From NCBI GenBank assembly GCA_033398695.1, contig JAWKAU010000226.1:124001-188000 (forward strand): a stretch of 64,000 nucleotides of DNA, written 5' to 3'. Origin of the DNA: Orobanche coerulescens. Its lineage: Eukaryota > Streptophyta > Magnoliopsida > Lamiales > Orobanchaceae. Shown here one piece after another: positions 1-9,044 of this stretch. The first letter of the stretch is position 1. Every line of letters begins with the position of its first letter. Both the position numbers and the translations under genes were made by a program. The notes under the pieces were generated by a model, which saw only the letters and a program-made list of their open reading frames with translations, searched no databases and had not been told where the DNA came from.

Positions 1-400
1 GAGATGGAGTTATCGATGAGAAACCTTAGGAAGAGAGAAACCGGTGGGCAATTAGTAGCAATCGGGTGGCCTTGAAAAGGTCTTGATAAAAATTCACAAT
101 GTGGTTCGAGATGGTAGACGGATCACGACAAAGATCACCGTCAATAAGGAGAGAGGAAAGTCAAGACGATTATTCCTCATATTAAGCTGTCCTATGGAAA
201 AGGCGGTATTCCGATCACCATCCTTAAGCCAATTAGTCCTACTCCTTTGTTGGAAGAAAAGACTCTCTTTATTAAGGATGTCATTCAAGGCCGCAGCTTG
301 TTTCGACCTCTGACAGAAGAGCTCGTCGGTATACCCATCCGCATCAATGAGAGGCGAATGTCACCAAGTTGATCCAAAAGTGACTTTTTTAGTGAAAATA
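1..400 (-). pseudogene. LINE ORF2, linker between endonuclease and reverse transcriptase
   Basis: The minus-strand translation around 288-94 contains QRSRTNWLKDGDRNTAFS, which matches the conserved linker of plant LINE ORF2 (usually WLKDGDRNTxFFH) just upstream of the RT domain. This places the RT core beyond position 1. The stretch from 400 to 290 is the decayed join to the endonuclease. In the family this protein is the endonuclease/reverse transcriptase that carries out target-primed reverse transcription in the nucleus. The frame is interrupted here, so no product is expected. Confidence 0.7.
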
Positions 401-1260
401 TCACCAAAAGATGAAAAATTCCAATGCTTGAAGTGCAGCCGATCTTTTAAGCTTGTACAAAACCAAGTCCCAAGGAGACCGGTTCCCACAATTAAGATTC
501 AAAGAGTTTTGAATAACATCAATAAATGAATTATCAGTAGTCCACATACGTTGAAAACGGAAAGGTCTGGGAAAAGAAGTATTACCCAAAGTGGAGGTGA
601 GCCAGATCGGGTGGTGATCAGAGCAGGTCCTAGGGAAAACATGATATTTTGTGGAAACCCAGTGATCGATAAAATCAGGGGTGGCCAAAAATCGATCAAT
701 GCGGGTCTCAACATGATAATCATCATGAACCTTGCCTCTCCAGGTAAACCGATGACCAGTAAAAAAGATGCCGACAAGCAAGGCCTCGTCAATAAATTGA
801 CTGAACTCCCGACAAGAAGTAGCGTTGGGAACATGAAGACTGCGACGCTCATGTGCCCCAATGACGGCATTAAAATCTCCGAAGACTAAAAGGTTAGGGT
901 GAAGGAAGCTCAGGATATCCTCCCAAAGATTCCTGCGACCAATATAGTTACGAGCACCATGAATATGACGCCTTAGAAAGTCCCATCCATTAAAAGAGAT
1001 GTCCATGATGATAACGATCGGAGACATGGATGACTTGGCAATTAGATATGTTGAGGGAGCCGAGCACCCAAATGTCGAGTCTCGGTTCCCTCGCCGATTC
1101 TCGGCAAGAAGAGAAAGACCACCCGAACGCGAGAGAGAAAGATCGGAACGAGCAAAAGAAGTGAAGGGTTCGATGATACAAAGAATATCCGGCTTACAAA
1201 CCGTGATATAGTGGCGAAGGGTCCCTAGCAACCCGCTTCCTTATCCCCACGATATTCCAG
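401..1260 (-). pseudogene. LINE ORF2 endonuclease domain (APE / exonuclease-endonuclease-phosphatase fold)
   Basis: About 276 residues read on the minus strand. KPDILCIIEP lies near the start, GDFNAVIG in the middle, RFTWRG and ETRIDRFLA follow, and CSDHHPIWL closes the domain. GDFN and SDHHP are hallmarks of LINE-encoded APE-type endonucleases, which nick target DNA to prime reverse transcription. The expected N-terminal start with a tryptophan-asparagine motif is visible near 1255 but in another frame, so a frameshift separates it from the rest. The stop at 401 also splits the domain from the RT region. It is a recognisable but inactive remnant. Confidence 0.85.
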
Positions 1261-1370
1261 AAAGGATATTCATTTAGAAACGGCATTTATCCGTGCTTCA
1301 GCGGATTATTTTGCTGATCCTCTTCCTCGGAAGAATTTCGCCAAGGTTTAGAAGCGGCCAATTAAGATTT

Positions 1371-2925
1371 TTATTTCTTTGTGGAGTTGGCAGGGAGTAA
1401 TTGCACAGTCTTTGGGAATTTAACATCCCTTTTAGCTTGTTTTAGCGGAGCTTGTGGTTTTTCTGAGGGAATGATAGGAGAAATAACAATAGATTTTCCT
1501 GCCTTAGCAGCAATGGTATGGCTCTTATCTTTGTCATGGTCAGCAGACACAATAGAGGGCCCAACCGTGTCAGTCAATTGCTCATGACGAGAGGATGAAG
1601 AAGGGTTAGGCAAGATCGTGCCCTTGGAAGACACTGACGTGTTGTTATTATCAGGCTGGAAGACGTTAGTGGTAAGGGATAACATGTTATTGTTGGCATG
1701 TTCAGCGAAGAACTCAGAAGTGGGGACAATGGTATCATTTTGCTCTATTGAAGGCTGGAAAACCGTCAAGGCGAGCTGATGGTGATCATTATTAGAATCA
1801 CCTTCTGTTGGTTCAACATCAAGCACATTGAAGCGATTATTGTTGTTTGAATTATTGACCCTAACAGTAGGGGTAGGGGATGGTTTCCGAACATATTTAG
1901 ATTGATGATTCTGGCGGTCGCTAGGAACCGTAGAGTTGGAGTTCGGAGCCAATTTTTGGCTTCTACAGGAATTGTTGGAGTGACCAACGATTGAGCAATG
2001 AGTGCAAAACTCTGGAAACTTTTCGTAGCCAATAGAAGGGAAAACACAATGACCCGAACATTCAACCATGACATTGTTGTGAACATGGTCTTTCAAGTCA
2101 ATTTCAATTAGGACCCGAACAAAATGACCCACTTCCCCATTCAGAGAACGTTCATCAATTTTCAGAGGGTTGCCAAGAGTCTTAGCAATTGTAAAAATAA
2201 GTTGATGGTGCCAGTATTCAATCGGCAACTCATAAATTCGGATCGAACTTGTGCTTTAGAAGTTGCAATTTTATAAGGGTTGAAATCCGAACCCAAGTGG
2301 ATAAACGAAAATATCCTGAGACCAAGTTCCATGAAGTTTTGCTAAAAACACGATTTTTATCTTCCGAATTATTAAATTGAACGTTAAAGTATCCTTTTCC
2401 CAAAGGTATTAATTTCCAGGACGTGGAGATAGACCAAGCATTTTGCAATTCAGCCTTCAGTTGATCAATAGAGTAAGGCTTAGAGTTTTTCGGTTGCAAC
2501 AACCGACCATTTAAGGAATTTTGAAGGTATTTAACCCTTTCAGAGTAAATTTTTTCATCTAAGGAAATAGATATGAAATCCCCTTTGCGCATCGGATCAC
2601 AGTAGTTACGATAAATATCATCTGAGAAATGAATATCTTTCCTCGAGTTAGAAAGATTACCTGTCAGAGCTTCCTTGAAAGATGAAGGAGAGGGACCCGT
2701 AGTTTTTCCCATTCTTGGGTCATCTTGTTTGAGGGAACCGAGCTGGGGGGCCGAATTATGGAGCGGCCGAAGGCGTCTTCGAATAGGAAATGTTGGAAAG
2801 AGATGACATCATATGTTGGAAGCATGACATGAGGACTTTCGTAGAAATCATTGTCGGAATCGACGATGGATGAACAAAGTCCGGTGGCTGCCCATTCGCC
2901 TGCGGCGACCGGCCGTCATCGGCCA
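1371..2925 (-). pseudogene. LINE ORF1 protein (DUF4283-like domain plus CCHC zinc knuckle)
   Basis: The probable start is the minus-strand ATG near 2925 (MADDGRSPQANGQ). A stop at about 2756 and frame changes break the frame before the block at 2712-2230, which contains SFKEALTG, WSISTSWKLIPLGKGYFNV and WNLVSGYF, typical of the DUF4283 region of plant LINE ORF1. The 2228-1371 block continues with ERSLNGEVGHFVRVLIEIDL and a zinc knuckle CTHCSIVGHSNNSC (CX2CX4HX4C), followed by a long low-complexity Ser/Asn/Pro tail. ORF1 proteins bind LINE RNA to form the transposition particle. Adjacent blocks in different frames show at least one frameshift near 2230. Confidence 0.8.
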
Positions 2926-2984
2926 TGACTGCCGGAACCAAACTGCTGGAGAGCGGCTCCCAAGAACCCTAAAGAAGACCCCGT

Positions 2985-3039
2985 CGGAAAATCTCGCCGG
3001 AATCTGAGGTTGCCGGAAAATCTCGCCGGAATCTGAGGT
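2985..3039. repeat. Tandem duplication of a 26-base unit in the LINE leader
   Basis: Two exact copies of a 26-base unit beginning CGGAAAATCTCGCC lie at 2985-3010 and 3014-3039 (period 29). They sit in the GC-rich region upstream of ORF1. Short tandem duplications are common in LINE 5' leaders, where they can be part of the internal promoter. No function can be shown here. Confidence 0.75.
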
Positions 3040-3450
3040 GGCCGGAAGCTGGTCGAAATTGTAAGCAACGGAAGCGGCTCGACAAGAGGAATCCAATGAA
3101 AGTGGTTCGCTACCGAGAGGAGGCCGGAGCACGCCGGAAAAGAGAAAGCGCGGCGCGGTCAACGGTTGACCAAGAAGCGTCGCCGGCCGGAGACCGCGAT
3201 TCAGCCCGACGAGACCGGAGGGTAAATGACCGGAATTACAACGAGTCTATTCCGGTTGGTGCCCAGAGATTGCGCCACGGACGTGGCGGAAAATGCACGA
3301 AGTTCGTGAAATTGTAGTTTTCAGCCGGAATTTGCAACCTAGATTTGCACAGGTAAACGTTGTCGGAATTGAGTGAAATTTGGAGGGGACGTTCGTCTCG
3401 GAGAGACGAATAATCGGCCGTCGGCCGATGATGGAGGGGCTTCTTATTCA

Positions 3451-4204
3451 CGCCTAAGTATAATTTCCAAGCTAGGATGGATTTTCCTTAATTATCAAGT
3501 CGACCTTCGGTTGTTCATCCTTTTTTATAGAGTATTTCTCTTTTCGAGTTTTTATGATTTAACTCTCATTTTCAGGAAATACGACAAAGACGCCCTCATG
3601 CCATTATTTAGGCAATATCTGAGGTCCGCCCTCAAGCTTTCTGTTTTTAGGTATATCTGGGCTGCCCTCAAGCAAAGCTATATCTGGGCTTAGGATTTGA
3701 ACAACTGTCGGGTCTTCTTGAATCTCAAGTAGATCTACCATTGCACAGTCACTAAACTTAGACATGATTTCCTCTTCTAATTCGGGCAGCTTAAGGACGA
3801 GCTTGTCTTCTTCTTTCTCTGGACGTGAATTCTTCTAGGTTCAGGGACTTTATTCAGTGTACTCCAAGCAGCCTCAGTGTGAGGGTCTTCAAGAGAGGAT
3901 TTGATCGAGGTCATATAGTAAACCTCTTGAGTAGGAACCGAGTTGTCTTTATAGGAGTTAATAATAGATAATAAGGTAACAGGTGAGGAACGTGCATTAA
4001 GTTTATTTTGTGAGGTGGTGCTAGTGTCACTCGTTCTCAACATTTCACTCGTTTGTTCTCTCAACTTCCTAGCACGTGTACGTGTGATAGGACCAGTGGG
4101 GTCCATGACGATTCCAACCGTTCCTAACTCTCTTGGTAGCACAACCGTGTTTGTATCAGATTCTCACTTCGTAATCTTCATTCAGAATAGTCATTTTTGT
4201 ATCA
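3451..4204 (-). mobile_element. LTR fragment X (minus strand), inserted in P1 gag
   Basis: On the minus strand this starts at 4204 with TGATACAAAAATGACTATTC, nearly the same start as the TRG2 LTRs, and directly abuts P1 zinc-knuckle coding at 4205. That makes 4204/4205 an LTR/target junction. The first codons give DTKMTILNEDYEVRI, matching the coding motif seen at the start of the other LTRs in this window. The left boundary is unclear because LINE sequence intervenes. The stretch at 3480-3776 contains short repeats of a 'gccctcaag / tatatctgggct' type and no recognisable coding capacity. The element may continue left of the window. Confidence 0.5.
3777..4142 (-). pseudogene. C-terminal tail of a gypsy polyprotein (GPITRTRARKL motif)
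   Basis: A 121-residue minus-strand frame contains MDPTGPITRTRARKLREQ near its start. GPITR(S/A)RA(K/R)KL-type peptides are common at the extreme C-terminus of plant Ty3/gypsy polyproteins, after integrase. The rest is polar and low in recognisable motifs, ending in a Lys/Ser-rich segment. No integrase core precedes it here, because the upstream side is P1 sequence in the opposite orientation. I read it as an LTR-encoded or displaced C-terminal fragment. The assignment rests on one short motif. Confidence 0.4.
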
Positions 4205-5400
4205 GTCATTATCAAAATGCTTGTCCGAACAAACGGGTGGTGACGCTAAGATAAGCTCTCGCGGTCCGAGACGAGTTGTTGGTCGAGGACGACTATGCGA
4301 TGTGTTTGATTTCAACGTGGAGGACGACGAAGAAGAAGAATGTGAAACTTATGGTGCTCCAAATTATGATACGGCTTTGGTTCTTCGTACTTTACAAGCC
4401 AAATCCATTTTGAATGATTCAGAACAACGAGATCAAATATTTCACACAAAATGTCAAATCGAGAACAAATGGTGTAGTTTGATCATCGATGGAGGAAGTT
4501 GCACCAACGTAGCTTCAAGTGAGATGGTGACTAAACTCGGGCTGACCACTACGACTCATCCGAAACCATACACTTTACATTGGCTCGATGACGGGAGTAA
4601 AGTAAAGGTGTCAAAACAAGTGAGAATTGGATTAACCATGGGTTCGTATGATGATAACGTGTTGTGTGATGTACTCCCGATGGATGCATGTCATGTACTT
4701 TTGGGGCGTCCGTGGTTGTTTGATAGGGATATTTTACATCGAGGAAGAAGTAATGAATATGAGTTACGGGATAAGGGCAAAAAAATTGTGCTTAAACTGA
4801 TGTCATCTCAAGCTATTCGTTCTATGAGCTCTAATCGGGTTGAAAAATCGAAACTTACCATTTTTGCTAGAAAGAGGGAGATGGAACACGCTATTGATGA
4901 TGGTGAGTGCATGTACTTGTTAATATTGAAGGAGACACGGAACGATAACATGGTTGTGCGAAACGAAGGGATGATAGATGCTTTATTACATGAATTTGTG
5001 GATGTTTTTCCTGAAGAGTTATCGTCGGGTTTGCCGCCTATTCGTGGGATTGAACATAAAATCGATCTTATACTGGATGCATCGCTCCCTAATAAGGCTG
5101 CCTATAGGTGTAATCCCGAAGAAACGAAGGAACTACAAAAACAAATCAAGGAGTTAATGAGCCGCGGGTATGTTCGAGAAAGTCTAAGTCCTTGTGCGGT
5201 CCCGGTTTTGCTTGTTCCTAAGAAGGACGGATCTTGGCGAATGTGTATTGATAGTCGGGCCGTGAATAACATAACAATCAAGTATCGATTCCTGATTTCG
5301 AGACTTGATGACATGTTGGACGAACTACACGGATCCGTGATCTTTTCAAAAGTCAATTTGTGGAGTGGTTATCACCAAATTCGTATGCGAGAAGGAGATG
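4205..5400 (+). pseudogene. P1 (CRM-like gypsy): end of gag, protease, start of reverse transcriptase
   Basis: This is the base-layer element. It begins in the zinc knuckle (GHYQNACPNKR at 4205-4237), has a stop soon after and a frame change near 4285, then reads to 5400. The retropepsin core IIDGGSCTNVAS is at about 4482-4517, followed by CDVLPMDACHVLLGRPWLFDRD. RT begins around 5098 ([16 protein letters not shown]) and reaches [19 protein letters not shown] and [12 protein letters not shown] before TRG1 interrupts it at 5400. The DGG form of the protease site and the RT wording fit CRM-like chromoviruses. The upstream gag is cut off by fragment X. The RT continues at 9045 and 43639. Confidence 0.85.
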
Positions 5401-5550
5401 TGATACGAAATTGAGTAGTCCGAATAAAGAAAACGAAGCAAGGATCGACGTAAATGGCCTTACAATGCATCATGCACGTACGACGACATTTTTAAGCGAG
5501 AAAACGGACACAAGACGTAAAAGGACCAAGTTGCCGAGCTCGACCGTGTC

Positions 5551-5645
5551 CAACCTGCCGGAAAATGTTCAATCTGCCGGAAAATGTCCAACCTGCCGGA
5601 AAATGTCCAACCTGCCGGAAATATCACCACCTGCCGGAAAATGCC
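5551..5645 (+). repeat. Tandem CTGCCGGAAAATGTCCAAC-type repeats in TRG1 LTR
   Basis: Four to five imperfect copies of a ~19-base unit around the core CTGCCGGAAAAT. The 3' LTR keeps fewer copies, which explains part of the LTR length difference. Related TGCCGGAAAA copies occur in the M1 LTRs (minus strand near 10130-10240 and 43390-43490) and the P4 LTR (near 55240-55290), so the module is shared between families. Confidence 0.8.
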
Positions 5646-5659
5646 GAGCACTGCCAACC

Positions 5660-6000
5660 GAACTCGGCCGTGTCGTCCGAAACGGCACGTGCCGAGATGT
5701 ACCAGATAAGCCAAACCGACTGCCCACATGACTCGACCGTGTCCCAAGGCACAGCCGAGTCGAACTCTTCCGGATAAGACAAACTGACTGCCCAGATGCC
5801 CGACCGTGTTCCAGGACACGATCGAGTCAATGTCGAACGTCCTTGTCGCGTCGCGCGGTCGAGTCACTGTCGGACGTCCTTGTCGCGCCGCGACCGTGTC
5901 AAGCGGACACGGTCGAGTCACTGCCAAACGTCCTTATCGCGCCGTGCCCGTGCCGAGCGCCCTTGTCACGCCGCGGCCGTGTCTCGGGACACGGTCGGCA
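5660..6000 (+). repeat. GC-rich array of CCGTGTC/GACACGG inverted repeats (TRG1 5' LTR)
   Basis: Successive short palindromes with arms such as GACCGTGT and ACACGGTC, each usually flanked by CGAGTC, for example at about 5805-5825, 5895-5920 and 5975-5998. They could form hairpins. Equivalent blocks lie in the TRG1 3' LTR (about 8115-8513), the M1 LTRs (9743-10115 and 42990-43365, minus strand) and the P4 LTR (55320-55610). Pro/Arg/Cys-rich open frames across these blocks are a composition artefact and are not annotated as genes. Confidence 0.75.
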
Positions 6001-6195
6001 GCCCCCTTATTTTATACACTTTTGTGTATTTTTGTCTTCTCTCTTCCTTTTTACTTATTTTAGGGAATAGGTTTCCCCCATCATGTGATTTATGTTTCTT
6101 GTTTGTATTTTATGTTGATTTGTTTTGATTATTCAAAGATTTTATAATCTTTGAATTGTTTTTTTTTATTGTTATAGGTAGACTTAGTTTTTTCC

Positions 6196-6203
6196 TATAA
6201 ATA
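6196..6203 (+). promoter_or_regulatory. TATA box of TRG1 5' LTR
   Basis: TATAAATA in an AT-rich stretch. The same position in the 3' LTR also reads TATAAATA (from about 8671). Transcription would start some 25-35 bases downstream, placing the double hairpin inside the transcript leader. Confidence 0.6.
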
Positions 6204-6343
6204 GACGTTGATAAGTCATGTACTATCATGATGTATTTGAATGTTGTTGTGAAAGAATACACGTTGTATTTCTATCCTTGGTAAATGATTTTTACCGAAA
6301 CTTGATTTTTATTCGACGCGTTTTCGAGTATTAATCCGATTGA

Positions 6344-6400
6344 TTCTCAATAGGTCTTGAGAAGAAATCACCTTATCGAATTATAGGTCTAATTCGATAA
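6344..6400 (+). promoter_or_regulatory. Double TAGGTC-loop stem-loop (TRG1 5' LTR)
   Basis: Hairpin 1: arms TTCTCAA (6344-6350) and TTGAGAA (6357-6363) around loop TAGGTC, 7 perfect pairs. Hairpin 2: arms TTATCGAATTA (6373-6383) and TAATTCGATAA (6390-6400) around the same loop TAGGTC, 11 perfect pairs. The spacer is 9 nt. Conserved in other LTR families with compensating changes. Probably acts as RNA structure in the leader; the function is inferred. Confidence 0.7.
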
Positions 6401-6573
6401 ACCTTTGCTCTTGATCGTTCAAGTCTTCTTGATCGATATTATCATTTTGTCCAATATTACATCCAAAAATACATCCAAAAACACCATACTCATAAAAAGA
6501 CTTCCGCTATCATACACTTACATATACTCCGACCGATACGTATCCACCTTTCCGGAATAATTCGTATCATAAG

Positions 6574-6591
6574 TGTTATCGGAGCCCAAGG
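6574..6591 (+). promoter_or_regulatory. TRG1 primer binding site
   Basis: TGTTATCGGAGCCCAAGG, four bases after the 5' LTR. It corresponds to the TGGTATCRGAGC site of its neighbours, which matches the 3' end of plant initiator tRNA-Met, with one substitution (G to T at base 3). Confidence 0.8.
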
Positions 6592-6667
6592 TCATCTCCT
6601 TGGGCGATTTATTCAACAATTGCTTGTCAACGAAATATCTCTTGACTCTTGTCGTCAGAAACCACAC

Positions 6668-6685
6668 CTGAATTTCTTAATTCAG
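6668..6685 (+). promoter_or_regulatory. Leader hairpin CTGAATT-TCTT-AATTCAG (TRG1)
   Basis: A perfect 7-bp stem with a 4-base loop between PBS and gag start. The same hairpin occurs in the TRG2 leader (37833-37850) and, with loop TCTC, in the P2b leader (49675-49692). Confidence 0.5.
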
Positions 6686-6710
6686 TTAAGGTTCTTGATC
6701 TTTCAGCACA

Positions 6711-7986
6711 ATGGAGTTCAACGATATTTATCTCTTGGCGATATTACGCGACGCATTACACAGCGTACCGGAGTTCATGGGACCTTCTGATCCAGAAGCA
6801 TGTGTTGATTGGCTCCACGTTTGTGAGGAGTTTTTCAACCATAATTCAATTCCAGTAGACCGCTGAGTCTCGTTGGCAACGAAACGCCTTCGTGGTCGCG
6901 CCTCGACCTGGTGGTAGAAATTGAAAACCAGCCGTTTACACCAAGGTAAACCCAAACTAAGAGACTGGAACAAATTCCTGAAACACTGTACTCGGAAATT
7001 CATCCCCACAAATTCTCACCGCCACGATCCACCAACGGCACCACACCGGAAATTGCAGAAGTTCAGCGCCACCCCGCCACCAACCTTCGATCTAAGGTTT
7101 TTCCACATCACTGAGCGGCAGAATGATGAATTTCCAGCAGAACCTTTTTCCTATGAAGATGATGCCCCTACTACCATTTTTAATGAAGTAGATGAGGCAA
7201 AGGTTTCAACGACGCAACACAACGAAGAAGATGATTTGGTTAGTGTTTCCCTAATTGACAAACTTGGATCTTACTATTTTGAGCATGGACCAGCTGGTTG
7301 TGTTGGCCAATTTGACAAAGACGGGCCAAATTATGTTAATGGTGAGGAACTTGTTAGTGTCATGGAAATTGGACCGGATTATGGAGGACCACCATTATTT
7401 GATGTAGAACCAGTTGACGAAGAGGAGTCCATAATTGATCCTGTGTTTCCCATTCTTGATGGTGAACCAGACGTGAAATTATCAGTGCTTCCCATTTTTG
7501 ATGTTTTGTCTGACGACGATCCATATCTCGATGTAAGTTGTTTTAAAGATCATTGTCCAAACTCCAATGAGGTGTTTTCAGTTCTTGATATGGAGCAAGA
7601 AGATGTTATGATTCCGGAACATCTATATCTTGAGCCTTACCAAGATTTTGACATGAAAGTCGACGACGAAGAGTTTTTCCCAGGTCTTGAAGTGGCATTC
7701 GATGAAGAATGACCTATTATTACTGTCGTGCGTCCCATTTCAGATGTCCACTCATGTCATGATATCGGTATTACCTGACGGAGTGATTATTATTATTTTA
7801 TTAATAATGATAGGTATTTGTTTGGTGATTCCCTGAGATCCCCTATTATTACCTACCGTCTCAAGATTTTGGGCCATATACGCACTGCGGATATTTTCGA
7901 AATCAAGTACGTAGAGGTTTTAGCTATTTCATCTAGAAACGATGGGAGTTCGGAATTGAGGACAATTCCCTTAAAAGGGGGAGGAA
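6711..7986 (+). pseudogene. TRG1 gag-like acidic protein (degenerate)
   Basis: Starts at ATG 6711 (MEFNDIYLLAILRDALHSVPE). The N-terminal part looks like a divergent retrotransposon gag domain: PEACVDWLHVCEEFF, then a basic SRLHQGKPKLRDWNKFLKH segment corresponding to the LRKRY region of the autonomous gags. In-frame stops (TGA near 6865, TAG near 6913) break this part. The open block 6921-7712 holds an acidic region (DEVDEAK, GPPLFDVEPVDEEE, DGEPDVKLSVLPIFD). After a TGA at 7710, conserved tail coding continues (TYRLKILGHIRTADIFEIKY) and ends in ELRTIPLKGGG at the polypurine tract. The tail resembles the end of the CRM-like integrase. No enzymatic domain is present. Confidence 0.7.
7973..7986 (+). 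promoter_or_regulatory. TRG1 polypurine tract
   Basis: AAAAGGGGGAGGAA immediately before the 3' LTR, the expected plus-strand primer. It also encodes the C-terminal residues of the ORF, as in the neighbouring autonomous elements. Confidence 0.85.
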
Positions 7987-9044
7987 TGATACAAAATTGA
8001 GTAGTCCGAATAAAGAAAACGAAGCAAGGATCGACGTAAATGGACTTACAATGCGTCATGCACGTACGGCGACATTTTTAGGCGAGAAAACAGACACAAG
8101 ATGTAAAAGGACCAAGTTGCCGAGCTCGACCGTGTCCAACCTGCCGGAAATATCACCACCTGCTGGAAAATGCCGAGCACTGCCGACCGAACTCGGCCGT
8201 GTCGTACGACACGGCCCGTGCCGAGATGTACCGGATAAGCCAAACCGACTGCCCACAGGACTCGACCATGTCCCAAGACACGGCCGAGTTGAACTCTTCC
8301 GGATAAGCCAAACTGACTGCCTAGATGCCCAACCGTGTTCCAGGACACGGTCGAGTCAATTCCGAACGTCCTTGTCGCGCCGCGCGGTCGAGTCACTGTC
8401 GGACGTCCTTGTCGCGCTGCGACCGTGTCAAGCAGACACGGTCGAGTCACTGTCGAACGTCCTTGTCGCGCCGCGCCCGTGCCAAGCATCCTTGTCGCGC
8501 CGCGGCCATGTCTTCTCTCTTCCTTTTTACTTATTTTAGGGATTATGTTTTCCCCATTATATGATTTATGTTTCTTGTTTGTATTTTATGTTGATTTGTT
8601 TTGATTATTCAAAGATTTTATAATCTTTGAATTGTTTTTTTTATTGTTATAGATAGACTTAGTTTTTTCCTATAAATAGGCTTTGATAAGTCTTGTAATA
8701 TCATGATGAATTTGAATGTTGTTGTGAAAGAATACATTTTGTATTTCTATCCTTGGTAAATGATTTTTACCGAAACTTGATTTTTATTCGACGCGTTTTC
8801 GAGTATTAATCTGATTGATTCTCAATAGGTCTTGAGAAGAAATCACCTTATCGAATTATAGGTCTAATTCGATAAACCTTTGTTCTTGATCGTTCAAGTC
8901 TTCTTGATCGATATTATCACTTTATCCGATATTACATCCAAAAATACATCAAAAAACACCATACTCGTAAAAAGACTTCCGCTATCGTACACTTATATAT
9001 ACTCCGACCGATACGTATCCACCTTTCCGGGATAATTCGTATCA
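7987..9044 (+). repeat. TRG1 3' LTR (1058 bp)
   Basis: Starts TGATACAAAATTGAG and ends ATTCGTATCA. It lacks several of the TGCCGGAAAA repeats and part of the GC-rich block found in the 5' LTR. It keeps the TATA box near 8671 and the double TAGGTC hairpin at 8819-8838 and 8848-8875. Confidence 0.9.

Larger units (their letters stand above)
1..3450 (-). mobile_element. LINE (L1-type non-LTR retrotransposon), truncated by window edge
   Basis: A minus-strand LINE runs off the left edge. In order from its 5' side it has a GC-rich leader (about 3450-2930), an ORF1 with DUF4283-like and CCHC zinc-knuckle regions (2925-1371), an APE-type endonuclease (1260-401) and the start of the linker toward reverse transcriptase (400-1). 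The RT lies outside the window. Plant L1-type LINEs have this order. Reading frames are broken in several places, so this copy is dead. Its 5' boundary is not sharp: the leader fades into unassigned sequence near 3450-3480 and I see no target-site duplication. It lies beside LTR fragment X and may have inserted into it. Confidence 0.8.
5401..6569 (+). repeat. TRG1 5' LTR (1169 bp)
   Basis: Starts TGATACGAAATTGAG and ends ATTCGTATCA. Its first ~110 bases are open in the GAT ACG frame (DTKLSS..., HARTTTFLSEK). A GC-rich block of inverted repeats (about 5529-6000) follows, then an AT-rich promoter-like part with TATAAATA at 6196-6203, then the conserved double TAGGTC hairpin at 6344-6400. The PBS begins four bases after the LTR end. 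Confidence 0.9.
5401..9044 (+). mobile_element. TRG1: non-autonomous gag-only LTR retrotransposon
   Basis: A complete element with two LTRs (5401-6569, 7987-9044), a PBS at 6574, one degenerate gag-like ORF and a polypurine tract. The flanking 5-bp target duplication is agatg (5396-5400) and atatg (9045-9049), with one mismatch. Removing the element restores the P1 RT frame (EGD then EWKTAF), confirming the boundaries. It has no protease, RT or integrase core, so it must have moved using enzymes supplied in trans. LTR termini are TGATAC...GTATCA as in its neighbours. The two LTRs differ by internal indels, so it is not very recent. Confidence 0.9.

Noticed and set aside
999..1211. Plus-strand Arg/Glu-rich frames over the LINE endonuclease (551-889, 999-1211)
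   Set aside because: Shadows of the minus-strand endonuclease with no domain of their own.
5551..5645. Regularly spaced TGCCGGAAAAT repeats that look CRISPR-like
   Set aside because: Spacing is near-tandem with related spacers, inside a eukaryotic LTR; no cas genes or bacterial context.
5460..6128. Open frames rich in Pro, Arg, Cys and Val across the GC-rich LTR block, on both strands (also at 8046-8604, 9614-10276, 42863-43619 and 55255-55674)
   Set aside because: All lie in LTR inverted-repeat arrays, overlap in several frames on both strands and have no domain; composition explains them.
6574..6591. tRNA gene fragments at TGGTATCRGAGC sites
   Set aside because: Only 12-18 bases match, always 4-5 bases inside an LTR; they are primer binding sites, not tRNA genes.
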